Shown: positions 52,931 to 64,000 of the stretch, in pieces
Layout: every line of letters begins with the position of its first letter
Position numbering within the stretch: the first letter of the stretch is position 1
Source of the DNA: Methylobacterium nonmethylotrophicum
GTDB taxonomy: Bacteria; Pseudomonadota; Alphaproteobacteria; Rhizobiales; Beijerinckiaceae
Length of the DNA: 64,000 nucleotides
NCBI RefSeq assembly: GCF_004745635.1
Contig: NZ_SRLB01000007.1
Span: forward strand, 124,001 to 188,000
Direction: 5' to 3'
Notes under the pieces: model-generated
The model's database searches: none
Told to the model about the DNA's origin: nothing
Seen by the model: the letters and a program-made list of their open reading frames with translations, nothing else
Translations under genes and position numbers: made by a program

Positions 52931-53793
52931 TGCAGCACGAGCGGCATCGCCTCGACCGCCACCTCGGCGATGCCGCGCTCGCCGAGCGCCGTCCGCAGGG
53001 CGGGCGTCAGGCGGGCACCGCTGGTGAAGGTCGCCGCCACCGGACCGGCGGGTTCATCGTGGAGCGGGCCGCCGAGGAGGTGGACCATGCGCCGGGCCAC
53101 CGCCGGGGCGGGGTCGATCCACGTCACCGGCCAGGGGGCGATGCGCGCGTACCGGGCGAGCAGCAGCGGATAATGCGTGCAGGCCAGAACCACGACGTCG
53201 GTGCGGCCCGCCGGCGTCTCGACGAAGCAGGGTGCGATCTCGGCCAGGATGGCCGCGTCCGGAACCGGCAGGCCGGAGAGGTCCGCCTCGGCGAGGGAGG
53301 CGAGCCCCGTCGCGCCCACGAGGGTGACCGCGCAGCCGCCGGCATAGGTGTCGATCAAGTCGCGGGTGTAGTCGCGCCGCACCGTGCCCGGGGTGGCGAG
53401 CACGCTGACGAGCCCCGAGCGGGTCGCCGCCGCGGCGGGCTTGATCGCCGGCACCGTGCCGACGAACGGCACCGCGAAGCGGGCGCGCAGGGCCGGCAGG
53501 ACCAGCGTGGTCATGGTGTTGCAGGCGATCACCACGAGATCCGGCGCGTGCAGCGCCATCAGGCGCTCCATCACGGCAAGGACCCGCGACAGCACCACCG
53601 CCTCCGGGAGCCCGCCATACGGAAAGGCCGCGTCGTCGGCGGCATAGACCACCCGGGCGTCCGGCCGGGCGCGCCGCACCTCGGCGAGGACCGTGAGGCC
53701 GCCGAGGCCGGAATCGAACACGAGAACCACCGGCGTGCGCGCGATCGGCGCCAGGGGCGCCGCGGCAGTGCCGGCCATCAGATCGAACCGCAT
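52927..53793 (-). CDS. murI: Glutamate racemase
   Basis: The 288-residue enzyme has the two catalytic Cys motifs IACNTMTT and LACTHYPLL, and the N-terminal FDSGLGGLTVL and YAADDAAFPYG segments. It makes D-glutamate for peptidoglycan without cofactor. It is the first gene of a two-gene leftward operon with the alpha/beta hydrolase, overlapping it as ATGA. Its promoter region is divergent from egtB. Confidence 0.96.
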   Translation of the reverse strand: MRFDLMAGTAAAPLAPIARTPVVLVFDSGLGGLTVLAEVRRARPDARVVYAADDAAFPYGGLPEAVVLSRVLAVMERLMALHAPDLVVIACNTMTTLVLPALRARFAVPFVGTVPAIKPAAAATRSGLVSVLATPGTVRRDYTRDLIDTYAGGCAVTLVGATGLASLAEADLSGLPVPDAAILAEIAPCFVETPAGRTDVVVLACTHYPLLLARYARIAPWPVTWIDPAPAVARRMVHLLGGPLHDEPAGPVAATFTSGARLTPALRTALGERGIAEVAVEAMPLVLQ

Positions 53794-54020
53794 GGGAGGT
53801 CTAGACCGAGAGGCAGAGAATCGAGTGCCGGCCAGAGTCCGGCGGGGTCGTTAAGGCTTGGTCACTGCGGCGGCAAAATGGCCCCGCTTCCCCCGCGGTG
53901 CACACGATCCGGCCCTCTCGCACCGCAGCACAAGCTGCGCGGTAACGCCGCGCCGGAGAAACGAGTTCCCCGGACCCGCGTTAGCCGTGGACAATCAGTC
54001 TACGCATGAGGGAAGATCTG

Positions 54021-55274
54021 ATGGCAGCGACCGCGACCGCGCAGGTCACCGACACGCGCCCCGTTTTTCCTCCGCCCCCCGCCGCGGCCCGTCCGGTCGA
54101 CCGGGGCGCCTGGATCGCAGCCTTCCGCCACGTGCGCGACGAGACCGAGCGCCGCGCCGCCCCGCTCTCCGCGGAAGACCAGCAGATCCAGTCGATGCCG
54201 GATGCGAGCCCGACCAAGTGGCACCGCGCCCACACGACCTGGTTCTTCGAGCAGTTCCTGCTCAAGGAGCGGGTGCCGGGCTACCGGGTCTTCGACGAGC
54301 GGTTCTTCTACCTGTTCAACTCCTACTACGTGCAGGCGGGTCCGCGCGCGCCGCGGATCAGCCGCGGCCTCGTGACCCGGCCGACCTGCGACGAGGTCGC
54401 GGCCTATCGCGCCCATGTCGACCGCGCCGTCGCCGGCCTGATCGCGGATGCGCCCGAGGGGCAGCTTCCGGACATCGTCGCCACCGTCGAGATCGGCCTC
54501 AACCACGAGCAGCAGCACCAGGAGCTGATGCTCACCGACATCCTGCACGCCTTCGCGCAGAACCCGCTGCTGCCGGCCTACGACGCCGGCTGGCGCTGGC
54601 CCCGCCTGTCGCAGGAGCCGGGCCGCGTCGTCCTCGACGGCGGCGTGACCCAGATGGGACATGCCGGCGAGGGCTTCCACTTCGACAACGAGGAGCCGCG
54701 CCACGACGTGCTGCTGCGGCCGGTCGGCCTGGAGCGCGGCCTCGTCACCAACGGCGAGTGGCTCGAATTCATGCAGGACGGCGGCTACGCCAGGCCCGAG
54801 CTGTGGCTCTCGGACGGATTCGTGGCGGCGCAGACCGAGGGCTGGGAGGCGCCGGGCTACTGGCGGCAGGCCGACGGCGTGTGGTCGAGCATGACGCTCG
54901 CGGGGCTGAAGGCGGTCGATCCGGCCCTCCCGGTGACCCATGTCAGCTACTACGAGGCAGACGCCTTCGCCCGCTGGGCCGGGCGCGACCTGCCGACGGA
55001 AGCCGAGTGGGAGGCGGCGAGCGGCGCCCTCGACGCCGCCTTCGGGCATGTCTGGCAATGGACCCGCAGCGCCTACAGCGCCTATCCGGGCTACCGCCCG
55101 CTGCCCGGGGCCCTGGGCGAGTACAACGGCAAGTTCATGGTCAGCCAGTTCGTGCTGCGCGGCTCCTCGGTGGCGACGCCCGACGGTCACAGCCGGCCGA
55201 CCTACCGGAACTTCTTCTATCCCCACCAGCGCTGGCAGTTCACCGGCCTGCGTCTATCTCAGTACGGTGCGTGA
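54021..55274 (+). CDS. egtB: Ergothioneine biosynthesis sulfoxide synthase EgtB
   Basis: The 417-residue enzyme has an N-terminal DinB-like domain with the iron-binding histidines in KWHRAHTTWFFEQ and NHEQQHQELMLTD. A C-terminal FGE/sulfatase-modifying domain follows (GFHFDNEEPRHDV, GHVWQWTRSAYSAYPGYRPL, FVLRGSSVATP). It joins a sulfur donor (gamma-glutamylcysteine or cysteine) to trimethylhistidine. ATG 54021 has GAGGGAAG about 7 bp upstream; ATG 54006 in frame is the alternative. egtD follows 70 bp downstream. Confidence 0.95.
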   Translation: MAATATAQVTDTRPVFPPPPAAARPVDRGAWIAAFRHVRDETERRAAPLSAEDQQIQSMPDASPTKWHRAHTTWFFEQFLLKERVPGYRVFDERFFYLFNSYYVQAGPRAPRISRGLVTRPTCDEVAAYRAHVDRAVAGLIADAPEGQLPDIVATVEIGLNHEQQHQELMLTDILHAFAQNPLLPAYDAGWRWPRLSQEPGRVVLDGGVTQMGHAGEGFHFDNEEPRHDVLLRPVGLERGLVTNGEWLEFMQDGGYARPELWLSDGFVAAQTEGWEAPGYWRQADGVWSSMTLAGLKAVDPALPVTHVSYYEADAFARWAGRDLPTEAEWEAASGALDAAFGHVWQWTRSAYSAYPGYRPLPGALGEYNGKFMVSQFVLRGSSVATPDGHSRPTYRNFFYPHQRWQFTGLRLSQYGA

Positions 55275-55344
55275 GGCGTGACGCGCCTCGACGCGGGTGC
55301 CGCGAGGACCCGCGACATGCCCGCACGACCTCGGAGTTTTGCCC

Positions 55345-56334
55345 GTGAACGCCCCGATTCCCCATCTCGCGCCGGCCGCCCCGCTCGACGGCGGTCCCGA
55401 CCGGAGCTTCCTGCAGGACGTGCTCTCGGGCCTCGGCGCCCCGCGCAAGCAGCTCTCGGCCAAGTACTTCTACGATCGGCGCGGCTCCGAGCTGTTCGAG
55501 GCGATCACCCGCCTGCCCGAATACTACCCGACCCGCACCGAGCTCGCGATCCTCGATCGCGACGGCCCCGAGATCGCCGCCGGCCTGCCACCGGGCGCGG
55601 CCCTGGTGGAGTTCGGCAGCGGCTCCACCACCAAGGTGCGCCGCCTGCTGCCGCATCTGCCCGATCTCGCCGCCTACGTGCCGGTCGACGTGTCGGAGGA
55701 GTTTTTGCGCAGCGAGGCCGACGAGCTCGGCCGCGACTTCCCGCGCCTGCGCGTCGAGCCGGTGGCGGCGGACTTCACCAGGCCCTTCGGCCTGCCGGAC
55801 GACCTGAAGGACGCGCCGAAGGCCGGCTTCTTCCCGGGCTCGACCCTCGGCAACTTCGAGCCCGAGGCGGCGGCCGCGCTGCTGGGCAGCTTCGCCCGCA
55901 CCCTGGGGACGGGCTCGACCCTGATCGTCGGCATCGACCTCGTGAAGGACAAGGCGGTGCTCGACGCCGCCTACGACGACGCGGCCGGGGTGACGGCGGA
56001 CTTCAACCTCAACCTGCTCACCCGGATCAACCGCGAGCTCGGCGCCGATTTCGACCTCGACGGGTTTTCGCACCAGGCCTTCTTCGACGAGAACCTGGGA
56101 CGGATCGAGATGCACCTGGTGAGCCGGAAAAGCCAGCTCGTCACCGTGGCCGGGGTGCCGTTCCACTTCGCCTCCGGCGAGACGATCCACACCGAGAACA
56201 GCTACAAGTACACGGTGCCGGGCTTCCGGGCGCTCGCCCGGGCTGCCGGCTGGGAGCATGCCCGCGTCTGGACCGATCCGGACGGGCTCTTCTCGGTCCA
56301 CGCGCTGAAGGCCAGCACCATCCGGCGGCACTGA
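55345..56334 (+). CDS. egtD: L-histidine N-alpha-methyltransferase EgtD
   Basis: The 329-residue enzyme has the SAM-binding motif LVEFGSGSTTK, upstream AKYFYDRRGSELFEAITRLPEYYPTR, and a C-terminal SYKYTVPGFRALARAAG block typical of EgtD. It trimethylates histidine to hercynine with SAM, the step before EgtB. The start is GTG 55345, with GGAG 8 bp upstream. It ends 10 bp before the VWA-like gene, so egtB-egtD-VWA-DnaJ may be one transcript. Confidence 0.94.
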   Translation: MNAPIPHLAPAAPLDGGPDRSFLQDVLSGLGAPRKQLSAKYFYDRRGSELFEAITRLPEYYPTRTELAILDRDGPEIAAGLPPGAALVEFGSGSTTKVRRLLPHLPDLAAYVPVDVSEEFLRSEADELGRDFPRLRVEPVAADFTRPFGLPDDLKDAPKAGFFPGSTLGNFEPEAAAALLGSFARTLGTGSTLIVGIDLVKDKAVLDAAYDDAAGVTADFNLNLLTRINRELGADFDLDGFSHQAFFDENLGRIEMHLVSRKSQLVTVAGVPFHFASGETIHTENSYKYTVPGFRALARAAGWEHARVWTDPDGLFSVHALKASTIRRH

Positions 56335-56344
56335 CGGGGACGGC

Positions 56345-57043
56345 ATGGGCGGCTCCCGCGATCTCGGCCCGTCCGCCTCGGGCGCCGTCGAGGCGTTCCT
56401 CGAGACGGCGCGGCGCGTCGCCCCGCCGGCCGGGGACGCCCCGCGCCTCGTCTTCGCCCTCGACGCCACGATGAGCCGGCAGCCGACCTGGGACCTCGCC
56501 TGCGCGGTCCAGGCCGCGATGTTCGAGGCGACGGCGCGGCTCGGCGGCCTCGCGGTGCAGCTCGTCTACTTCCGGGGCCTCGCCGAGTGCCGGGCCTCGC
56601 GCTTCGTCGCCGATGCGCGGGCGCTCACGGGACTGATGCAGGTGGTAACCTGCCAGGGCGGCCGGACGCAGATCGGCCGGGTGCTGCGCCACGCCCGCAA
56701 CGAGGCCGGGCGCGGCCCGGTCAAGGCCCTGGTGCTGGTCGGCGACGCCATCGAGGAGGATCTCGACGACCTCTGCGGCGTCGCCGGCGAGCTGGGCCTG
56801 CTCGGCCTGCCGGCCTTCTGCTTCCATGAGGGGCCGGACCCGACGGTCGCAGCCGGTTTCTCCGAGATCGCCCGGCTCAGCGGCGGCGCCTCGGCCCGCT
56901 TCGACCTCGCGGCGCCCGACGTGCTGGCGGCGCTGCTTCGCGCCGCGGCGATCTACGCCACCCGGGGACTCGACGGATTGCGCCTGGCCGCGCATGAGGA
57001 TGCGGCGGCGCGCCGGCTCCTCGCCGGCATGACCGGCGGGTAG
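56345..57043 (+). CDS. VWA-like domain protein
   Basis: The 232-residue protein has a VWA-like fold: the MIDAS-type DxTxS motif is LVFALDATMSRQ near 37-48 and a later strand KALVLVGDAIEED carries another metal-side Asp. There is no signal peptide. VWA proteins with this start lie next to DnaJ-domain genes in several rhizobia, from memory, and no biochemical function is assigned. It begins 10 bp after egtD. Confidence 0.78.
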   Translation: MGGSRDLGPSASGAVEAFLETARRVAPPAGDAPRLVFALDATMSRQPTWDLACAVQAAMFEATARLGGLAVQLVYFRGLAECRASRFVADARALTGLMQVVTCQGGRTQIGRVLRHARNEAGRGPVKALVLVGDAIEEDLDDLCGVAGELGLLGLPAFCFHEGPDPTVAAGFSEIARLSGGASARFDLAAPDVLAALLRAAAIYATRGLDGLRLAAHEDAAARRLLAGMTGG

Positions 57044-57071
57044 ACACGGTCGTCTCCTGCGCGAACCGAGG

Positions 57072-57833
57072 GTGACGGACAGACGGATGATCGCCCTCGG
57101 CCTCGGTGTCCTGGTCCTCGTCGGCCTGTGGTGGCTCGGCCGCCACTACGCGACCGCGAACCCTGCGACGATCGCGCGGGCGGTCCGCCAGGCCGGCGGC
57201 TGGCTCGCGCTCGCGGCGGCGGCCTTCCTGTTCCTGCGCGGGCGCTTCGACATGGCGGGGGCGCTCGGCCTCGGCGGCGCGTGGCTCCTCGGCTGGCGCC
57301 AGGGCTCGCCCCTCCCCTTCGGCCTCGGCCGGTTCGGGTTCGGCCGGTTCGGTCTCGGCCCGGCGGCACCGCGGGCGGAGGCCGTCTCGCGGGTCTGCTC
57401 CGCCCGGCTCGAGATGGAGCTCGACCACGCCAGCGGCGCCATGCGCGGCACGGTGCTGTCCGGCCCCTTCGCGGGCCAGGCCCTCGACGGCCTCGATCTC
57501 CCGCGCCTCACCGGGCTCCTGTCCGAGTGCCGCGCCGGGGACCCCGACGGCGCCCGGCTGCTAGAGGCTTATCTGGACCGCCGGTTTGCCGGATGGCGCG
57601 TAGACGCTGAGGCTCACGCGGACCCGCGGCCGGGCGGTGCGGCGCAGCCAGGGCCGATGACGGAGGAGGAGGCCTATCAGATCCTGGGGCTTCAGCGCGG
57701 GGCGCCCCTCGAGGAGGTGCGCCGGGCGCACCGCACCCTGATGAAGCGGCTTCACCCGGACCAGGGCGGGTCCGACTACCTGGCGGCCCGCGTCAACGCG
57801 GCCAAGGATTTTCTGCTCAACCGACATCGCTGA
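57072..57833 (+). CDS. Membrane-anchored DnaJ-domain protein
   Basis: The 253-residue protein starts with a membrane helix (MIALGLGVLVLVGLWWLGRH) and a second hydrophobic stretch (GGWLALAAAAFLFLRG). A loop follows, and a C-terminal J domain (about 195-250) with EEAYQILGLQRGAPLEEV and an intact HPD in LHPDQGGSDYL. The orientation matches Tim14/DjlA-like J proteins that recruit DnaK to the membrane. The start GTG 57072 is tentative; ATG 57087 is the alternative. Confidence 0.85.
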   Translation: MTDRRMIALGLGVLVLVGLWWLGRHYATANPATIARAVRQAGGWLALAAAAFLFLRGRFDMAGALGLGGAWLLGWRQGSPLPFGLGRFGFGRFGLGPAAPRAEAVSRVCSARLEMELDHASGAMRGTVLSGPFAGQALDGLDLPRLTGLLSECRAGDPDGARLLEAYLDRRFAGWRVDAEAHADPRPGGAAQPGPMTEEEAYQILGLQRGAPLEEVRRAHRTLMKRLHPDQGGSDYLAARVNAAKDFLLNRHR

Positions 57834-57957
57834 TACTCCACGCGCGTGTCGACGGAACCGCGGCAGGGACGCGCCGCGGCGGGGGTGTATTCGGGTGTAT
57901 TTGCGAATTGGGCCCGCTTCCGAGAGACGCATCCGCGGATGGCGCCCGGCGCGGGAT

Positions 57958-58237
57958 CCCCTCTCCAGGCGATACCAGGCTTGCCTGGTATCGCTCCAAG
58001 GTGTGGGAGACGAGTAGGGGCGATCGAAGATCCCGCACGGGCCTGCGGCCCGCGTGGGGGTGGAGACGGTGCCGAACAACTCTCGGCCGTTCCGCTGCCG
58101 GCACGACGGTCTGAGTTTGACTCAGGACCGTAGCACCCTAACGCGGGCCGCAGGCCCGTGCGGGATCTTCGATCCCCCGGCCCCTCTCCCACACCCGGCA
58201 GCAATTCCGGGCAAGCCCGGTATTGCCTGGAGAGGGG
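57958..58237. repeat. Palindromic intergenic repeat (MITE-like), type B
   Basis: A ~280-bp element with 13-bp terminal inverted repeats (57958-57970 and 58225-58237) and an exact 34-bp inverted repeat (58022-58055 against 58141-58174). A smaller perfect hairpin GATACCAGGC/GCCTGGTATC lies at 57971-57992. The 85-bp centre is unique. No coding sequence. It lies between DnaJ and the convergent carboxypeptidase and may also terminate both transcripts. Confidence 0.8.
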
Positions 58238-58292
58238 AACCTTCGCTCAATCCTGCTTCCGGACGGCCCTGCCCTCTTCGTGAGGCAAAACG

Positions 58293-59783
58293 TCAGCTCC
58301 GGGTCGCGAAGCAGGTGAAGCCGTTGCGCTTGAGCGTCCGGCAGGCGTCCTGGGCCGACTCGGCCTCGGAGAAGCCCGAGAAGCGGGCGCGGAACAGGGT
58401 GGTGCCGCCATGGGTCACCCGCTCGGTGAAGGGGGCGGCCTTGGCAAGCGCCCCGCCGCCGCGCTGGCGCGCCTCCGCGAGCATCGACTTCGCCTTGCCC
58501 TCGTCGTCCATGGCGCCGAGCTGGATCACCCAGGGCGACACGGTGACGGGCTTCTGGACGGGCGCCGCCGCCTCGCGCGGGGCAGGCGCCCGGGCCTCGC
58601 CGGGCTCGGCCGCCGGCAGGCGCGACGCGTATTTTCCGCCGGGCGCCGGGGCGGGGAAGGCCGCGGAGGCGCCGGCCGGGGCGTAGGCCTGGGCGCTCGC
58701 CGGGACCGCGGGTGCGCCCGCGCGCCATTTCGGCGCGCTTTGCGGCGTCGCGCCGCCGCGGGGCGCGATGTCGAGGGGCTGGCCGGTGGAGTTCGTGGTC
58801 TCGACTCCCTCGTCGTCGTCCGCGGAGGCGACGAGGGTGCGTGTGGCGACCGGCCGCTCGGCCACTACGGCGGGGCGCGGCCGCTCGGCCACCTCGACCA
58901 CCGGCGGGGTCGTGCGGGCGCCCGCATAGGCCGCCGGCAGGCTGGCCTGGACGAGCCTGGCCATGATGGCGTCGCGGCTCGCCCCCGACTTTCCGCCGAG
59001 CACCACCGCCACGATGTGGCGGTCGCCGCTGCGGGCCGAGGTCATCAGGTTGAAGCCCGAATCGCGGGTGTAGCCGGTCTTGATGCCGTCGACGCCCTCG
59101 ACCCGGCCGAGCAGGTGGTTGTGGTTGCCGATCACCCGGCCCCGGAACGCGAAGGAGCGGGTCTGGAAGTAGCGGTAGTAGCGCGGGAAGCGGTCCTGGA
59201 TCGCCCGGGCGAGGATCGTCAGGTCGCGGGCGGTGGTGATCTGGTCGGAATCGGGCAGGCCGGAGGCGTTGGCGTAATGCGTGCGGCTCATGCCGAGGGC
59301 GTGCGCCTTGCGGGTCATCATCTCGGCGAAGGCCGGCTCGGAGCCGGCGATGTTCTCGCCGATGGCGCAGGCGACGTCGTTGGCCGACTTCGTGACCAGC
59401 GCCTTGATCGCCTCCTCGACCGTGATGGTCGAGCCAGGGCGCAGGCCCAGCTTCGAGGGAGCCTGGCGGGCGGCGTTGGCCGAGATCTCCAGGGCCGAGT
59501 CGAGGTCCATCTTGCCGCGCTCGAGCTGCTCGAACAGCAGGTAGAGCGTCATCACCTTGGTGATCGAGGCCGGGTGGCGCAGGGCGTCCTCGTTGACCGC
59601 GTGCATCACGCGGCCGGTCTTGGCGTCCACCACCATCGCGGCGTAGGGTGGATTGTAGCCCCCGCCGCCGCCGTGATGGCGCCGGCGCGCCTCAGCGGGC
59701 GAGGCGGTGAGCGCCGTCAGCACCGCCGCGGCGGCGAGCACGGCCGGCAGCGCGGGTCCAGATTGGCCGTGAACGCAACGCAT
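58293..59783 (-). CDS. D-alanyl-D-alanine carboxypeptidase with SPOR domain
   Basis: The 496-residue protein has a signal peptide (MRCVHGQSGPALPAVL, AAAAVLTALTASPAEA) and a PBP5-type D,D-carboxypeptidase domain: Ser73-Lys76 in ASITKVM, SAN in TKSANDVAC, KTG in GIKTGYTRDSG. A Pro/Ala-rich linker and a C-terminal SPOR domain (WVIQLGAMDDEGKAKSMLAEA to CRTLKRNGFTCFATRS) follow. SPOR binds denuded peptidoglycan at division sites, so it probably trims pentapeptides at the septum. The ATG at 59783 follows GGGGTA at 7 bp; the longer start at 59822 is less likely. Confidence 0.93.
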   Translation of the reverse strand: MRCVHGQSGPALPAVLAAAAVLTALTASPAEARRRHHGGGGGYNPPYAAMVVDAKTGRVMHAVNEDALRHPASITKVMTLYLLFEQLERGKMDLDSALEISANAARQAPSKLGLRPGSTITVEEAIKALVTKSANDVACAIGENIAGSEPAFAEMMTRKAHALGMSRTHYANASGLPDSDQITTARDLTILARAIQDRFPRYYRYFQTRSFAFRGRVIGNHNHLLGRVEGVDGIKTGYTRDSGFNLMTSARSGDRHIVAVVLGGKSGASRDAIMARLVQASLPAAYAGARTTPPVVEVAERPRPAVVAERPVATRTLVASADDDEGVETTNSTGQPLDIAPRGGATPQSAPKWRAGAPAVPASAQAYAPAGASAAFPAPAPGGKYASRLPAAEPGEARAPAPREAAAPVQKPVTVSPWVIQLGAMDDEGKAKSMLAEARQRGGGALAKAAPFTERVTHGGTTLFRARFSGFSEAESAQDACRTLKRNGFTCFATRS

Positions 59784-59955
59784 CACGCACATACCCCGTT
59801 GACTGTGGGGCGCCCGCTTCACGGGCGGCGCCCTGGACCGGCGGCGCCCTGCGGGACGGCGTGGCGCGACGGCATCACTGTCAATCAGGCTAGGCAGGCG
59901 CGGTTACGCCCCGGTTAACCGGAGTCGCATTCCACCGCTCGAATTCGCCTCATTG

Positions 59956-60002
59956 TGCGACGCACAATAGGCTCTTGACGAATTTTGTGCGGTGCACATA
60001 TT
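59956..60002 (+). promoter_or_regulatory. Phasin promoter with paired PhaR-type operators
   Basis: A sigma-70-like promoter TTGACG (59974-59979), 17 bp, CATATT (59997-60002) precedes the phasin gene. TGCGACGCACAA (59956-59967) and TGCGGTGCACAT (59988-59999) match the TGCRNYGCASMA site I remember for alphaproteobacterial PhaR, the second with one mismatch. The second overlaps the -10, as expected for repression relieved by polyhydroxybutyrate. Confidence 0.6.
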
Positions 60003-60091
60003 GCGGCCAGCGGGGCGCGACGCGCGGGCGCCCCGCGATAGCCTGAAACGCCGCGCGAGGAGGGGCGCCCGCTTCGGGGTGCCAGGCCACC

Positions 60092-60553
60092 ATGAACCAG
60101 AACATCAGCCATCAGGTCGAGAAGCAGGCCGAAGCGGCCCAGAAGTTCGGCAAGGACGGCATGGACGCGATGCTGCGCAGCTTCGGCACCCTGTCGAAGG
60201 CCAGCCAGGCGATCGCCGTCGAGGCGACCGACTTTGCCAAGCAGTCCTTCGAGCACGGCACCGCCACCCTGGAGAAGCTCGCCGGCGTGCGCTCGCTCGA
60301 CAAGGCGCTCGAGATCCAGACCGAGTACATGAAGACCTCCTACGAGCGTCTCGTGGCCCAGACCACCAAGATGACCGAGCTCTACCAGAACCTCGCCAAG
60401 GAGATGGCGAAGCCGTTCGAGGGTCTCGTCGCGCAGGCCCAGGACCAGTTCGCCAAGGCGCAGGACCGGGCCTTCAAGGTGGTCAAGGACGGCGTGACCA
60501 AGGTCGAGGACGAGGCCGGCAAGGCCTACGACGCCGCCAAGGACGCGGCGTAA
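60092..60553 (+). CDS. Phasin family protein
   Basis: The 153-residue protein is almost entirely helical, with amphipathic repeats such as MDAMLRSFGTLSKASQAIAV and EYMKTSYERLVAQTTKMTEL, typical of the Phasin_2 family. Phasins coat polyhydroxyalkanoate granules. GAGGAGGG lies about 30 bp before the ATG and a closer GCCAGGCC is weak, so the start is set by the family pattern. The promoter carries PhaR-type sites, which supports the role. Confidence 0.9.
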   Translation: MNQNISHQVEKQAEAAQKFGKDGMDAMLRSFGTLSKASQAIAVEATDFAKQSFEHGTATLEKLAGVRSLDKALEIQTEYMKTSYERLVAQTTKMTELYQNLAKEMAKPFEGLVAQAQDQFAKAQDRAFKVVKDGVTKVEDEAGKAYDAAKDAA

Positions 60554-60846
60554 GCGCGACACAGAGGGCGGCCCTTCGCGGTCGCCCCGTCCGGCCTCGC
60601 GCCGGACCGCACCCAGCCGATCTTGGCCGCGACCGGCACGGGACGCCCGTGCCGGTCGCCCGCGTTTTCGGACAGGCCCGCACGACAAGAGCGCGCAGCC
60701 GACTGGCGGAGCGCGGAGACGGCCTATAGATTAGGCTCGGCACCGGCAGCCGACGTGATAGGCTGCCGACCCGCATCGCCGTTCGAGCCCCCGTCAGACG
60801 GGGGGCGGCTCGGCGCGGTCGCCAGAGCGAGGTCGGTACGATTCAG

Positions 60847-61224
60847 ATGGCTCAGGTCCCGAGGCAGGGAGAACCCTCCACCAGGCCGGTCGCGGCCAAT
60901 CCCCGCGCTCCCGGCAACGGCGACGGGCGATCGGGAACCGCCGTGATCACGCGGACGAAGCCGCGCACCAAGCGGCCGAACCTCTACCGCGTGCTGCTCC
61001 TCAACGACGACTACACTCCGATGGAGTTCGTCGTCCACGTGGTGGAACGCTTCTTCAACAAGTCGCGCGAGGACGCGACCCGCATCATGCTGCACGTCCA
61101 CCAGAACGGCGTCGGCGAGTGCGGCATCTTCACCTACGAGGTCGCCGAGACCAAGGTGACGCAGGTCATGGACTTTGCGCGGAAACACCAACATCCTCTG
61201 CAATGCGTCATGGAAAAGAAATAG
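60847..61224 (+). CDS. clpS: ATP-dependent Clp protease adaptor ClpS
   Basis: The 125-residue protein has a disordered N-terminal tail and a ClpS core: [40 protein letters not shown] and [12 protein letters not shown]. It delivers N-degron substrates to ClpA; the NDDYTPM and HxxG segments form the binding pocket. clpA follows 21 bp downstream, the standard clpS-clpA operon. Confidence 0.97.
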   Translation: MAQVPRQGEPSTRPVAANPRAPGNGDGRSGTAVITRTKPRTKRPNLYRVLLLNDDYTPMEFVVHVVERFFNKSREDATRIMLHVHQNGVGECGIFTYEVAETKVTQVMDFARKHQHPLQCVMEKK

Positions 61225-61245
61225 GCACCAGCAAAGAGGCCCGCT

Positions 61246-63711
<2,466 letters not shown>

Positions 63712-63778
63712 CCCGGCAGGGATCGGGGATTTCGACCCCTCGATCCCGGCCCTCGTCCCGTGTATGACGCCTGGCGAG

Positions 63779-63820
63779 ACGCGCATCCCGGCGGGCCCTC
63801 CCCGCCGGGATGCGCGTTTG
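63779..63820 (+). terminator. Terminator after clpA
   Basis: A perfect 17-bp stem (63779-63795 against 63801-63817) with a 5-nt CCCTC loop is followed by TTG. It is bidirectional in shape and lies between clpA and the gene at 63926. Confidence 0.8.
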
Positions 63821-63925
63821 AAGCCGTGGCCCTGCCGAATTGGAGACGGGGCGGGTTCGAGGATGATCCGCAGGTCGGGACAACACCTTCCTCGCCTGCG
63901 CCAGGAGACGCGAGAGACGATCCCG

Positions 63926-64000
63926 ATGAGCGGTGATCTCAACGAGGGCCCCCTCGCCCCGGCCACGACGGTGAGCCCGCCCTCCCCCAAGGCGACCCGG
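63926..64000 (+). CDS. Start of a gene cut by the window edge
   Basis: An ATG at 63926 opens a frame to the end of the window: MSGDLNEGPLAP and then a Pro/Ser/Thr-rich stretch, 25 codons with no stop. GGAGACGCGAGAGACG precedes it. Too short to identify. Confidence 0.45.
   Translation, partial: MSGDLNEGPLAPATTVSPPSPKATR

Overview
The window is high-GC DNA that reads as an alphaproteobacterium of the Hyphomicrobiales, most likely Methylobacterium or a close relative. This rests on the gene families seen: KaiC paralogues without KaiA/KaiB, HWE-type histidine kinases, DUF6894- and DUF6481-like small proteins, a PhaR-type phasin promoter, a ClpA with a Lys/Gly-rich tail, ExoY/ExoF-like polysaccharide genes and the egtB-egtD pair. 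The assignment is inference; no 16S rRNA is present.

Bases 1-22,100 are an accessory, signalling-rich zone. It holds two tail-to-tail hybrid histidine kinases (the first cut by the window edge; the second preceded by an orphan ParD-like antitoxin), an HWE kinase split by one in-frame amber codon plus its single-domain response regulator, and a GAF-PAS-GGDEF diguanylate cyclase. Small hypothetical proteins separated by AT-rich gaps follow, then a transglutaminase-like protein, a kaiC-hybrid kinase operon, a cold-shock gene, a decayed DUF6481-like gene and a second, diverged kaiC.

Bases about 22,250-35,710 look like an integrated mobile element ending at the 3' end of a tRNA-Gly(CCC) gene. It carries a DUF3780 fragment (a family known from anti-phage loci), a PrimPol-like replication protein with a C-terminal HTH, a AAA+ ATPase, an XRE regulator and a dozen small uncharacterised proteins. 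Its cargo includes a lower-GC two-gene cassette (32,204-34,637) ending in a strong terminator. The first product has a HARE-HTH domain and a probably inactive Nudix-like domain. The second has helical repeats and a Gly-rich/hydrophobic tail. This cassette is my best candidate for an undescribed defence system. No integrase is visible, and the left boundary is not defined.

Bases 35,710-64,000 are core-like chromosome: an AsmA/YhdP-type protein, Bcp peroxiredoxin, M23 peptidase, exopolysaccharide genes (GT2, ExoY-like, ExoF-like), a DUF482 acyltransferase, a class-C beta-lactamase-fold hydrolase, an M20 amidohydrolase, a HIT protein, rpsD, an alpha/beta hydrolase-murI pair, ergothioneine genes egtB-egtD followed by VWA-like and DnaJ-domain genes, a D,D-carboxypeptidase with SPOR domain, a phasin, and clpS-clpA. 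Two palindromic intergenic repeat elements (43,322-43,556 and 57,958-58,237) interrupt this part.
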